Source of the DNA: Lachnospiraceae bacterium
GTDB lineage: Bacteria > Bacillota > Clostridia > Lachnospirales > Lachnospiraceae
DNA: 47,762 bases
Direction: 5' to 3'
Assembly (NCBI GenBank): GCA_910575775.1
Contig: CAJTEY010000029.1
Location: 1 to 47,762, forward strand
Shown here in pieces: positions 1 to 5,942 of the stretch (positions are counted from its first letter, which is position 1; every line of letters starts with the position of its first letter). The notes beneath the pieces are model-generated. The model saw nothing but the letters and a program-made list of their open reading frames with translations. It did not search any database and was not told where the DNA came from. The position numbers and the translations under genes are program-made.

Positions 1-96
1 ATCTATGCAACAGTTGTCTTCTGATCGGAGACTCCAGGAAGAGTAATATGATCACAGCAGAAATCGTCATGCAGGCAATCAACAATAATGAGATTT

Positions 97-134
97 AGCA
101 GCAAAAGCAGGGCAACCTGCTTTTGCTGCTTTTC
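97..134 (+). terminator. Rho-independent terminator
   Basis: A perfect 15-bp stem (97-111 with 116-130) around a 4-base GCAA loop is followed by T residues. It would end a plus-strand transcript entering from the left edge of the window, presumably the IS gene. Confidence 0.75.
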
Positions 135-236
135 TCTGATCTCTTAATTTGGCTCAATCTTTATGACGATCAAATAGCTTGCCAATGTTGGTGCAGGCAA
201 TCTGCTAATACTCAACACACAAAGCTAAAATCAGGC

Positions 237-274
237 GCATCTAATCTGCATGGAGCTGGTGCATCTAATTTGCA
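237..274. repeat. Two direct repeats at the IS-like end
   Basis: GCATCTAATCTGCA (237-250) and GCATCTAATTTGCA (261-274) differ at one base and have a 24-bp period. They lie just inside the point where the sigma-factor gene is cut. Such spaced sub-terminal repeats are typical transposase binding sites at IS21-family ends. Confidence 0.5.
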
Positions 275-282
275 GGACAACA

Positions 283-367
283 TGATAGCAGCATAGCGTA
301 TGACGACTTTGCAAAAGCCATTGAAAGAATACATGATGTGTTCCTTGTATGCTTCTGTACAAGCCAT
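283..367 (-). pseudogene. Truncated conjugative-element sigma-70-like factor (N-terminal stub)
   Basis: An ATG at 367, preceded by a GGGGGAA ribosome binding site, opens a frame beginning MACTEAYKEH and continuing CKVVIRYAAI. This matches my recollection of the N-terminus of the small sigma-70/HTH proteins (orf7-type) of Tn916-like conjugative transposons, which normally have well over 100 residues. After 28 residues the reading frame passes into IS-like sequence and stops at 212. The DNA-binding part is therefore lost. The partner genes on the same strand (KTR protein, XRE regulator) fit a Tn916/Tn5397-type element. Identification rests on the short N-terminus only. Confidence 0.55.
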
Positions 368-496
368 AGAAATTCCCCCTTTCTCCCACAAAGGGCGGTG
401 CATGGTTTACAGTTGCTTTATATAATACAAAGGACAGCACTTTAGACTGCTACCCTATGATTATCTTCTGGCATACTTTTGGTATTTCATTTTCAA

Positions 497-540
497 GAAA
501 AATAGCCGACAAACTGTGATTTCTCACAAATCTGTCGGCT
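497..540 (-). terminator. Terminator downstream of the KTR gene
   Basis: Arms AGCCGACA and TGTCGGCT close a long stem (504-540) with a GAAA loop on the minus strand, followed by a run of T residues (497-503). It lies about 45 bp past the stop codon of the KTR gene and would end that transcript. Confidence 0.8.
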
Positions 541-583
541 CTGCGTCTGGCTCTTTAATGATATACTGTCTTGATTGAATAAT

Positions 584-790
584 TCAAACAGGGTACTCTG
601 TTAATAAATTCTTCCCCTTAACATTTAACCCTCTAATAACTGTTATCTGAAAGTTCTTTGCGTCAATTAAACTTTCTTGCTTGCACTTAGGGCAATAAAG
701 AGGAAAATTTTTTAATTCTGTATCTGCTTGTATCTGCAATCGTGTTTTATTTCCACAAACAGGACAACATATCCACTGTAAAACTCTCAT
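584..790 (-). CDS. Cysteine-rich KTR-domain protein
   Basis: This 68-residue protein has two CxxC knuckles, CPVCG at residues 9-13 and CPKCKQE near 33-39, with a KTRL motif directly after the first. That arrangement matches the 'cysteine-rich KTR' family, small probable zinc-ribbon proteins found almost only in Firmicutes conjugative transposons; their molecular role is not known. A GGGAGG site lies about 10 bp before the ATG. It is the last gene of a minus-strand run (XRE regulator, unknown protein, this gene) and is followed by a clear terminator. It supports the view that the left part of the window is a Tn916/Tn5397-type element. Confidence 0.8.
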   Translation of the reverse strand: MRVLQWICCPVCGNKTRLQIQADTELKNFPLYCPKCKQESLIDAKNFQITVIRGLNVKGKNLLTEYPV

Positions 791-886
791 TGAACTATTA
801 CCTCCCTCTACGCTTATTTGTAAAATCTCACAAATTTATGGTCTTAGGATTACTTTTGAATATATCAAACGCATTGCTTGCAATAC

Positions 887-1309
887 CTAATATGTTCTCT
901 TGGAAAAATCTTCTGGTAAAAAATCGCATTGACTATTGGGAACACCTAATTTTTTTGCATAGCTAATCAGTTCATTCCAATTTTCTTTATCTTCTGCATG
1001 GGATATATCAAGCATTTTTCCATGAATAGGTGTAATACCTTTTCCAGATAAGTCAAATATTCTTGTACGGAAAATGACAATAACCCTTTCCCTATTGTGA
1101 AAGGTAATATACCATTCTTTTTTTAGACTTGTACTCATATTAGATTGAAAATCCTTTGCTATTTCCTCAATTTTTTTACTTGGAAGTTCTACAGTATAAA
1201 TTTTAACTAACCCTAAGAAACGCTTTTTTATATCAACTATTTTAAACTTTTTGAGCATAGAAATATCTCTAAGGCTTAGATTGATTACTTCTCCATAATA
1301 GCGTGACAT
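887..1309 (-). CDS. Hypothetical protein beside an XRE regulator
   Basis: I do not recognise this 140-residue protein. It begins MSRYYGEVIN, is rich in Lys, Phe and Ile, has no obvious membrane segment, signal peptide or metal site, and its middle part looks like an alternating beta-strand region (residues 60-85). A GAGGG site precedes the ATG by seven bases. The gap to the XRE gene upstream is 25 bp, so the two are probably cotranscribed, and 96 bp separate it from the KTR gene downstream. Its low GC resembles the XRE gene and differs from the GC-rich recombinase next to them. Cargo of the mobile element is the safest description. Confidence 0.6.
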   Translation of the reverse strand: MSRYYGEVINLSLRDISMLKKFKIVDIKKRFLGLVKIYTVELPSKKIEEIAKDFQSNMSTSLKKEWYITFHNRERVIVIFRTRIFDLSGKGITPIHGKMLDISHAEDKENWNELISYAKKLGVPNSQCDFLPEDFSKRTY

Positions 1310-1334
1310 ATTTTTTCCCTCATATTAAACTGTT

Positions 1335-1952
1335 TTATTCACTCCAATTCATTTCATTATCTGAAATTCCTTGTATTCTACATTCATTACAAACAATAGC
1401 TTTTTCTTCTTTATTCCCAATGGTATATTTCAATATTTTGTTTTTGAAAACGATATATTTTGTATTATTGCATTTGAAGTCAACAAACCAATTTACACCT
1501 TTTTCATGGTCTGCTATTAAAGCTCTTGAAGCTAATTCCGGGAAATTTGGAACGCTGGATGTAAAAAAAATAACAGTCCAATATTTGGGTACTCCACCAG
1601 TATTCCATAATTCAACTTTATGAACCCGAATATAATCCAAAAGTGTTTCATCTTCTATGCTTTCTTTAATCAACGCACCCTCATATAATTTTGCTCTCTC
1701 TTTTCTGATAGCATTATTCCCACAGGTATAGACTTCTCTTGTTCCATTGATTGAAAGTTCATCTTTTAACAGGACATCAACTGTTACTTGAAACAAATTG
1801 CTCAATATAATCAATTTTTCTGTTTCTGGAAGCGCAATATCAGCTTCCCATTTAGAAATAGATTGTCGGCTCACATTACAGATAGCTGCTAGTTCTTCCT
1901 GTGAGTAACTATTTTCTTTTCTAAGTAACTGGATTTTTTCAGACAGTTTCAT
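1335..1952 (-). CDS. XRE-family transcriptional regulator
   Basis: The first 60 residues are a Cro/C1-type helix-turn-helix: the run KLSEKIQLLRKENSYSQEEL is followed by the recognition helix region SRQSISKWEAD, then the usual PETEKLIILSNLF and a LLKDE closure. Residues 75-205 form a C-terminal domain I do not recognise, with two Cys pairs (a single C near 77 and CNECR near residue 189). An excellent AAGGAGGTG site precedes the ATG. It is the first gene of the three-gene minus-strand unit and probably binds its own upstream region, where a 13-bp-period direct repeat is visible. Its target genes cannot be told from the sequence. Confidence 0.85.
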   Translation of the reverse strand: MKLSEKIQLLRKENSYSQEELAAICNVSRQSISKWEADIALPETEKLIILSNLFQVTVDVLLKDELSINGTREVYTCGNNAIRKERAKLYEGALIKESIEDETLLDYIRVHKVELWNTGGVPKYWTVIFFTSSVPNFPELASRALIADHEKGVNWFVDFKCNNTKYIVFKNKILKYTIGNKEEKAIVCNECRIQGISDNEMNWSE

Positions 1953-1978
1953 AGAAACACCTCCTTGCGTTCTCGTAG

Positions 1979-1989
1979 ATTATAACAAA
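1979..1989 (-). promoter_or_regulatory. Extended -10 promoter of the XRE gene
   Basis: On the minus strand TATAAT (1979-1984) is preceded by TG one base upstream, giving an extended -10 element about 27 bases before the XRE start codon. No good -35 box stands at 17-18 bp, which extended -10 promoters can tolerate. Confidence 0.5.
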
Positions 1990-2028
1990 TATAAATAATT
2001 AAGACTATCAACTTTCTCGTTCTTTTTC

Positions 2029-2052
2029 GCAACCTATAAGTGCAACCCATAA
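2029..2052. repeat. Direct repeat upstream of the XRE gene
   Basis: GCAACCTATAA (2029-2039) and GCAACCCATAA (2042-2052) are spaced 13 bp start to start. They lie about 80 bp upstream of the XRE start codon and could be its operator or part of a recombinase binding site. Confidence 0.4.
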
Positions 2053-2103
2053 TTATAAATGATATATGCGAAAAATCGGTATGAGATGGATTCCGTAGTA
2101 GTC

Positions 2104-2257
2104 GGCATTGCTGGTAATGTGTATAACTGGCTGTCTTATGGAATTGTGGGTAACTCTGTTTGCAGGACGTGGGAAAGCTGCTCTTTAGCTTTTCCATGTG
2201 CTGTGAATAGAGTTATCCATGATTCCATAGCCTGTTATGCACATTTCCACAATGCGC
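2104..2257. repeat. Long imperfect inverted repeat with DnaA-box-like motifs
   Basis: Bases 2104-2180 can pair, imperfectly, with 2187-2257, giving a structure with arms of about 70-75 bases around a short loop. Within it TTATACACA (minus strand, 2118-2126) and TTATGCACA (plus, 2235-2243) match the DnaA box consensus TTATNCACA, while TTACCCACA (minus, 2145-2153) and TTATCCATG (plus, 2213-2221) are close variants, arranged symmetrically about the centre. The segment lies just past the stop codon of the large serine recombinase. It could be a replication origin, a recombinase-binding end of the element or an RNA structure; no T tract supports a plain terminator. Confidence 0.65.
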
Positions 2258-2274
2258 CTTTTGTTTTTCAGTCC

Positions 2275-4626
2275 TTATGCGCTTCGTTCCGTTTCCTGTT
2301 TTTTCCTGTGGTATGCTTCCCTCCTTGTGGCAAGGTAATTCTCATAGCGTTCCACCGCTTCCGGGTTTCCAGTGGCGGCTTCCTCATACATTTTCTGCCG
2401 GGATTTCTTGGTGGCTTCGGATTGATACGCCCGTTTCTTTGCCAGTTCTGCCGCCGCTGCCGGGTCGGTTTCGGCTTGCTGTACCAGCTTTTCCCTTGCG
2501 ATTTTCTTCCGGCTCTTGTGGGCTTCCAGACGTTCCGATTCCTCCGGCGTTAGGGCTTCCCCCTCTTTCTGGGCGGCAGCAAGCTCTTTGAGCGTCTTTG
2601 TCTTTGGCTGTCCGGCTTTCTGCCTTTCGCGCCACGCCTTATGCTGTGCGGCTTTTTTCCGGCGGTGTTCTGCAAGCCGTTCCGATTCCTCCGGCGTAAG
2701 CTCCGCCCCGGTCTTTTCCAGTTCCATAAGCTTCTTTATGGATTTTTTCTTAGGCGGCTTGGGCGGCTCTGCGGCTTTGCGTTTCTCCCGCCATTCCTTT
2801 TGTCGCTCCCGGTTGTGTGCAAGCCGCTTTTCCTCGGCTTCCAGTTCCTCCGGCGTGAGAAGCCCCGCTTTTTTCCTTGCGGTAAATTCCCGTTTCTCTG
2901 CCTTGCGCTTCTCATACCGCGCCTTTTTAAGCTCCTTTGACCGGGCTTCCTTTGCCGCCTGTTCCTCCTGCTGGCGGCGTTGTTCCTCCACCTCTGCCGG
3001 GGTGACGATATGGGCGGGTACTTCAAAAGCCCCGATAAAGTTTAGGTATATGTCTATCCGCTGGCGGCGGTCATTCCCCCGCCCCTCGCCCTCATGCACA
3101 ATCACTTTCTCGATAAACTCGTTGAGCATGGGTGTTGTCAATTCAGAGAAATCAGTGTAGCGTTTCACAAGCTGGATAAACTGGTCTGTTTTCAGCTTGT
3201 CGGCGTTCCAGTTCTCAATCTGCCTCTGCCATTCCGCTATGGACGTTTCCAGCCCGGTCTGTTCCTCGTCATACTCATTCAACAGACGGGTAAAATGTTT
3301 GTCGGGTATCTTGCCCGTGGCGTTGCCCTCGTACAGCTTTTTCACAAGCCCGTCAAGCTCCTTGTGCCGCTTCTGTGCCTTGTTGATTTTCTGCTGACAT
3401 TCCTTGACGGTCTTTTCTTGGTTCTGGTCGGATGCTTCCCGGACACGCTCTGTAAACTCCTTTTCGTTGTGCCGCACATACCAGCTCACGCGCTGGATAA
3501 CGGCAAGGATAGTGGCTTCAATCTTCGCCGTGGGGATATGGTGCATGGTGCAGTCATGGACTAAGTGGCGGTAGCCGGAGCAGATAAAAGCGTCCTCTAT
3601 CCATTTCCCTTGCACAAGGTTGTAGCGGTGTGTGAGTTTTGAGCCGCAGTCGGCGCAGTATAAAAGCCCGGTCAAACGGTTCGGGGCGTTCTGCCGCTTG
3701 GGGGCGCGGCGCACGGTTTCCCGTATCTTCTGTACGGTCTGCCACGTTTCCACGTCCACAATGGCGGGGATTGCGCCCTCAAAAATATACTGCTCCTCCG
3801 GCGCGGTCTTGCGGCTGCTCTTGGTCTTGTAGTTCTCGCATACAGTTTTCCCTAATACCTTGCGCCCTGTGTATTCCGGGCGTTTCAGTATGTAGCCAAT
3901 AGTGGTCGCTGACCATGCGTAGGGGTCGGTGTATTTTGCCGCCCGGACTGGCTCGCCTGCCCGTTTCCAATGCTCGGACGGGATAGGGATTTTCTCGGCG
4001 CGGAGTGCCTTTGCTATGCTGGCTATGGTTTCCCCGGCAAGGACGCTCTGGAAGATACGGCGCACAACGGCGGCGGCTTCTTCATCAATCACCCATTCGC
4101 CTTTTTCTTCTTTGGAAGCGCGGTAGCCATAGCAGACACTACCAGAGCAGCGCAAGCCCTTTTCCATTCTGGACTTGAAAACAGCTTTGATTTTGCGGCT
4201 GGTGTCGGCAACGTACCACTCGTTTATCACATCACGGAAAATCGACATAATATCAAAGCCGTTGGCGGTGTCAAGATTGTCATTGGCGGCGATAAAACGC
4301 ACATGGTATTCATCAAAGGTGCGCTTCAAAAGCCCCACTTCAACCACGTCACGCCCGATTCGGCTCTGGTCTTTGATGATAACAGTCGCCACGTTCCCCG
4401 CCCGGATTTCGTCTAACATAGCGTCAAGCCCCGGACGCTTGAACGTAGTCCCCCGGATTCCGTCATCAGTAAAATGCCGGATGTTGGTAAAACCGTTCTT
4501 TCTTGCGTAGTCCTCCAAAATCCGCTTCTGGTTCTCAATGCTTACGGATTCCCCGGCTCGCTCGTCGTCATGGGAGAGCCTTTCGTATAGGGCGGTGAGT
4601 TTGTCTTTCTCTGTCTGCTTCTTCAT
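2275..4626 (-). CDS. Large serine recombinase (TndX/TnpX-like) with repeated basic C-terminus
   Basis: This enzyme cuts and rejoins DNA to excise and insert its element. Residues 10-150 are the resolvase catalytic domain: Ser18 in YERLSHDDE is the nucleophile, and the Arg-containing motifs IIKDQSRIGRD and VADTSRKIK follow. A recombinase domain (about 160-310) and a zinc ribbon (Cys324, Cys327, Cys349, Cys359) come next, then a coiled coil (about 395-480). Beyond residue 550 is an unusual Lys/Arg/Glu-rich tail with three copies of an LTPEE-centred unit at 590, 643 and 692; at 783 residues it is far longer than typical TndX (about 530). AAGGAGGTT precedes the ATG. Its promoter straddles the element junction. 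It is the likely integrase of the element running off the left edge. Confidence 0.93.
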   Translation of the reverse strand: MKKQTEKDKLTALYERLSHDDERAGESVSIENQKRILEDYARKNGFTNIRHFTDDGIRGTTFKRPGLDAMLDEIRAGNVATVIIKDQSRIGRDVVEVGLLKRTFDEYHVRFIAANDNLDTANGFDIMSIFRDVINEWYVADTSRKIKAVFKSRMEKGLRCSGSVCYGYRASKEEKGEWVIDEEAAAVVRRIFQSVLAGETIASIAKALRAEKIPIPSEHWKRAGEPVRAAKYTDPYAWSATTIGYILKRPEYTGRKVLGKTVCENYKTKSSRKTAPEEQYIFEGAIPAIVDVETWQTVQKIRETVRRAPKRQNAPNRLTGLLYCADCGSKLTHRYNLVQGKWIEDAFICSGYRHLVHDCTMHHIPTAKIEATILAVIQRVSWYVRHNEKEFTERVREASDQNQEKTVKECQQKINKAQKRHKELDGLVKKLYEGNATGKIPDKHFTRLLNEYDEEQTGLETSIAEWQRQIENWNADKLKTDQFIQLVKRYTDFSELTTPMLNEFIEKVIVHEGEGRGNDRRQRIDIYLNFIGAFEVPAHIVTPAEVEEQRRQQEEQAAKEARSKELKKARYEKRKAEKREFTARKKAGLLTPEELEAEEKRLAHNRERQKEWREKRKAAEPPKPPKKKSIKKLMELEKTGAELTPEESERLAEHRRKKAAQHKAWRERQKAGQPKTKTLKELAAAQKEGEALTPEESERLEAHKSRKKIAREKLVQQAETDPAAAAELAKKRAYQSEATKKSRQKMYEEAATGNPEAVERYENYLATRREAYHRKKQETERSA

Positions 4627-4673
4627 GGTGTGTAACCTCCTTTCTTTGAGGGTGCGCGCTTCCCTATAACCCT

Positions 4674-4703
4674 ATTATACTTATCTGTTCGGATCAGTGA
4701 CAA
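4674..4703 (-). promoter_or_regulatory. Junction promoter of the serine recombinase
   Basis: On the minus strand TTGTCA (4698-4703) and TATAAT (4674-4679) are 18 bp apart. The -35 box lies in virD4 sequence and the -10 box in element sequence, so the promoter is created by the insertion. The transcript would start about 40 bases upstream of the recombinase start codon. Confidence 0.7.
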
Positions 4704-4914
4704 CATACGATGAGTGCATCTGCATAAGGTTCGGTTTTACAAAAAACCTCGTCTTGCCCGAACCGGAGCCGCCGATGACAAGGATATTTTTATTCCTCGC
4801 ATACTTCGGCTGTTTTGGTCTGCCGGACATCATCAGCCTTTCCGTTTCTGTGAGTAGCACATTGTTCTCAAATACCGGATCGACATAAGGCTCAATATCC
4901 TTTGCGTTCCCCCA
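4690..4914 (-). pseudogene. virD4: virD4 coupling protein, internal fragment
   Basis: Translated on the minus strand, this segment reads WGNAKDIEPYVDPVFENN, then LTETERLMMSGRPKQPKYA, then the Walker A loop GGSGSGKTR, and ends SSYVVTDP. That is the nucleotide-binding start of the VirD4/TraG coupling protein of Firmicutes conjugative elements, the ATPase that links relaxosome to secretion channel. Its N-terminal continuation is found at 10,118-10,485; joining 10,123 to 4,914 restores an uninterrupted GSARWGNAKDIEPY. Downstream sequence is replaced by another element at 4,689, so Walker B and the rest are missing here. No functional coupling protein can be made from this locus. Confidence 0.93.
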
Positions 4915-5209
4915 TGAAGCGTTTTGTCAAGTGCTTTTTTGAGTTATTGACGCAAGCCCTTGTTAGTGCGGTGGGAAACGGGGCAGGAAAAAGGGCGCAA
5001 AACGCGCCTGTGGACATTTAGAAGCCGTTTTCGCGGGTGGGTAGTATAAAACCCTTGCCCGGTGGGTTTTCGTGTCTGAAACGCCTTAAAAATCAAGCCT
5101 TTTCAAGCCCTATTGCGTAACACTCCATTCTGTTCTTTGGGAGAGGTCGGGGGCGCGGGGGCAGAGCCACCGCATAACCTACCGCCCGCCGCCGAAGTAG
5201 TGCAGACGG

Positions 5210-5379
5210 TTTTGCCGTTAGAATGGAGCAGACGAAAACAGGGGCAGGATTTTTTTATCCTGTTCCCCGTTTTCGGCGGCGAAATGGCAACGGCAAAAAT
5301 CCAGACGGTCAAGGGTTTAAGAGTGGAGATTTTTTCGCGCTCTTTGCGAAAAAATACTACTCGTCCCTTGACGGTCTGG
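5210..5379. other. Candidate oriT: two adjacent large inverted repeats
   Basis: First structure: outer arms 5210-5219/5289-5298 and inner arms 5233-5250/5257-5275 around a T-rich loop. Second structure: outer arms 5301-5315/5365-5379 (one mismatch) and perfect inner arms 5329-5338/5346-5355. Both lie in a roughly 570-bp stretch (4915-5487) without a convincing gene, at the opposite end of the transposon from the recombinase and close to the 3' end of the relaxase gene. Tandem inverted repeats next to a relaxase gene are typical of transfer origins. No nick site can be named. Confidence 0.5.
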
Positions 5380-5407
5380 ATAGTCGGAACGGACGTAGAA
5401 CGGGGGA

Positions 5408-5436
5408 TTGCTTTTCGTAATTGGGTATGCTATAAT
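5408..5436 (+). promoter_or_regulatory. Promoter of the SdpI-like gene
   Basis: TATAAT at 5431-5436 is preceded by TGC, an extended -10, with TTGCTT at 5408-5413 as a weak -35 and a 17-bp spacer. It lies about 50 bp upstream of the SdpI-like start codon on the plus strand. Confidence 0.65.
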
Positions 5437-5487
5437 TTCCCCCAGTACAAACCGATAAATTGGGATTTATGAAAGTGAGGGAAATAT

Positions 5488-5865
5488 ATGTGGTTTTGGT
5501 GGTTCATATTTGTTTGCGATTTACTTATTCCAATCACAATGATTATTGCTGGTAATATGATGTGGAAACATGCTCCTAAAAAAATCAATGGAATAATCGG
5601 TTATCGAACAGCACGTTCTATGAAAAATATAGACACATGGAAATTTGCACAGGCGCATTGTGGCCGCTTATGGCGGAAAATTGGTTGGGTTATTTTGATA
5701 CCATCAGTTGTTATCCATTTTCCTTTTTATCATAGTTCAGAGAATATAATTGGAACGGTTGCGGCGATTCTATGTACAACACAATGTCTGATTTTAGTAT
5801 TAGCTATTTTCCCAACAGAATACGCCTTAAAAAGAACGTTTACTGAAGAGGGAGTACGAAGATAA
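5488..5865 (+). CDS. SdpI-family membrane protein
   Basis: A 125-residue protein with three hydrophobic segments (about residues 5-22, 65-82 and 88-107) and between them the motif NGIIGYRTARSMKN followed by DTWKFA, which is the signature of the SdpI/YhfL family. SdpI of Bacillus subtilis is the immunity and signalling protein against the SdpC toxin; small family members like this one are mostly uncharacterised. It is the only plus-strand gene in the transposon, has its own promoter and GTGAGGG ribosome site, and is more AT-rich than its neighbours, so it looks like a passenger picked up separately. A role in immunity to a peptide toxin is possible but not shown. Confidence 0.85.
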   Translation: MWFWWFIFVCDLLIPITMIIAGNMMWKHAPKKINGIIGYRTARSMKNIDTWKFAQAHCGRLWRKIGWVILIPSVVIHFPFYHSSENIIGTVAAILCTTQCLILVLAIFPTEYALKRTFTEEGVRR

Positions 5866-5893
5866 ATTCCAGTTTATCGGTCTAATAAAAGTC

Positions 5894-5938
5894 CAAAACA
5901 GGGCAGCGGTGGCAAGCATTGACAATCCCGCCGCCCTG
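5894..5938 (-). terminator. Terminator after the relaxase gene
   Basis: Arms 5899-5909 and 5928-5938 pair with small bulges; on the minus strand a GTTTT run follows. It lies five bases past the relaxase stop codon, between converging genes, and may also stop the SdpI transcript. Confidence 0.6.
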
Positions 5939-5942
5939 TCTG

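Larger units (their letters stand above)
1..282. mobile_element. End of a probable IS21-like insertion sequence (partial)
   Basis: The sigma-factor homology to the right stops exactly at base 283. The sequence that begins there, read on the minus strand, starts with TG and carries two copies of a 14-bp unit (237-250 and 261-274, 24 bp apart), as IS21-family ends do. Short plus-strand reading frames run in from the left edge and stop at 24, 48 or 98; which one is the IS gene cannot be decided, and none is recognisable. The family assignment is inference from the TG end and the terminal repeats. Confidence 0.4.
1..4689. mobile_element. Partial serine-recombinase element (Tn5397/TndX type) inserted in virD4
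   Basis: virD4 sequence stops at a GA dinucleotide (4689-4690, minus strand) within codons for VTDP|KG; elements moved by TndX/TnpX-type recombinases insert at GA. Immediately beyond lies the promoter and gene of a 783-residue large serine recombinase, the usual position at an element end. Genes further left (XRE, KTR, sigma stub) are of Tn916/Tn5397 kind. The other end and the rest of virD4 are outside the window. That all of 1-4689 belongs to one element is inference. Confidence 0.5.

Noticed and set aside
1949..2197. An 82-residue minus-strand frame across the inverted repeat upstream of the XRE gene
   Set aside because: It overlaps the XRE promoter and the long inverted repeat, has no ribosome site and no protein-like pattern.
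2516..3160. Open plus-strand frames opposite the large serine recombinase
   Set aside because: They mirror the Lys/Arg/Glu-rich coding strand, have no ribosome site and a composition (Ser/Phe/Arg) typical of antisense frames.
4690..4914. The virD4 piece as a short independent P-loop protein
   Set aside because: It has no start codon or ribosome site of its own and continues the frame of the fragment at 10,118.
5113..5472. A 119-residue plus-strand frame before the SdpI-like gene
   Set aside because: It runs through both large inverted repeats and the SdpI promoter, and its composition does not look like a protein; the structures explain the sequence better.
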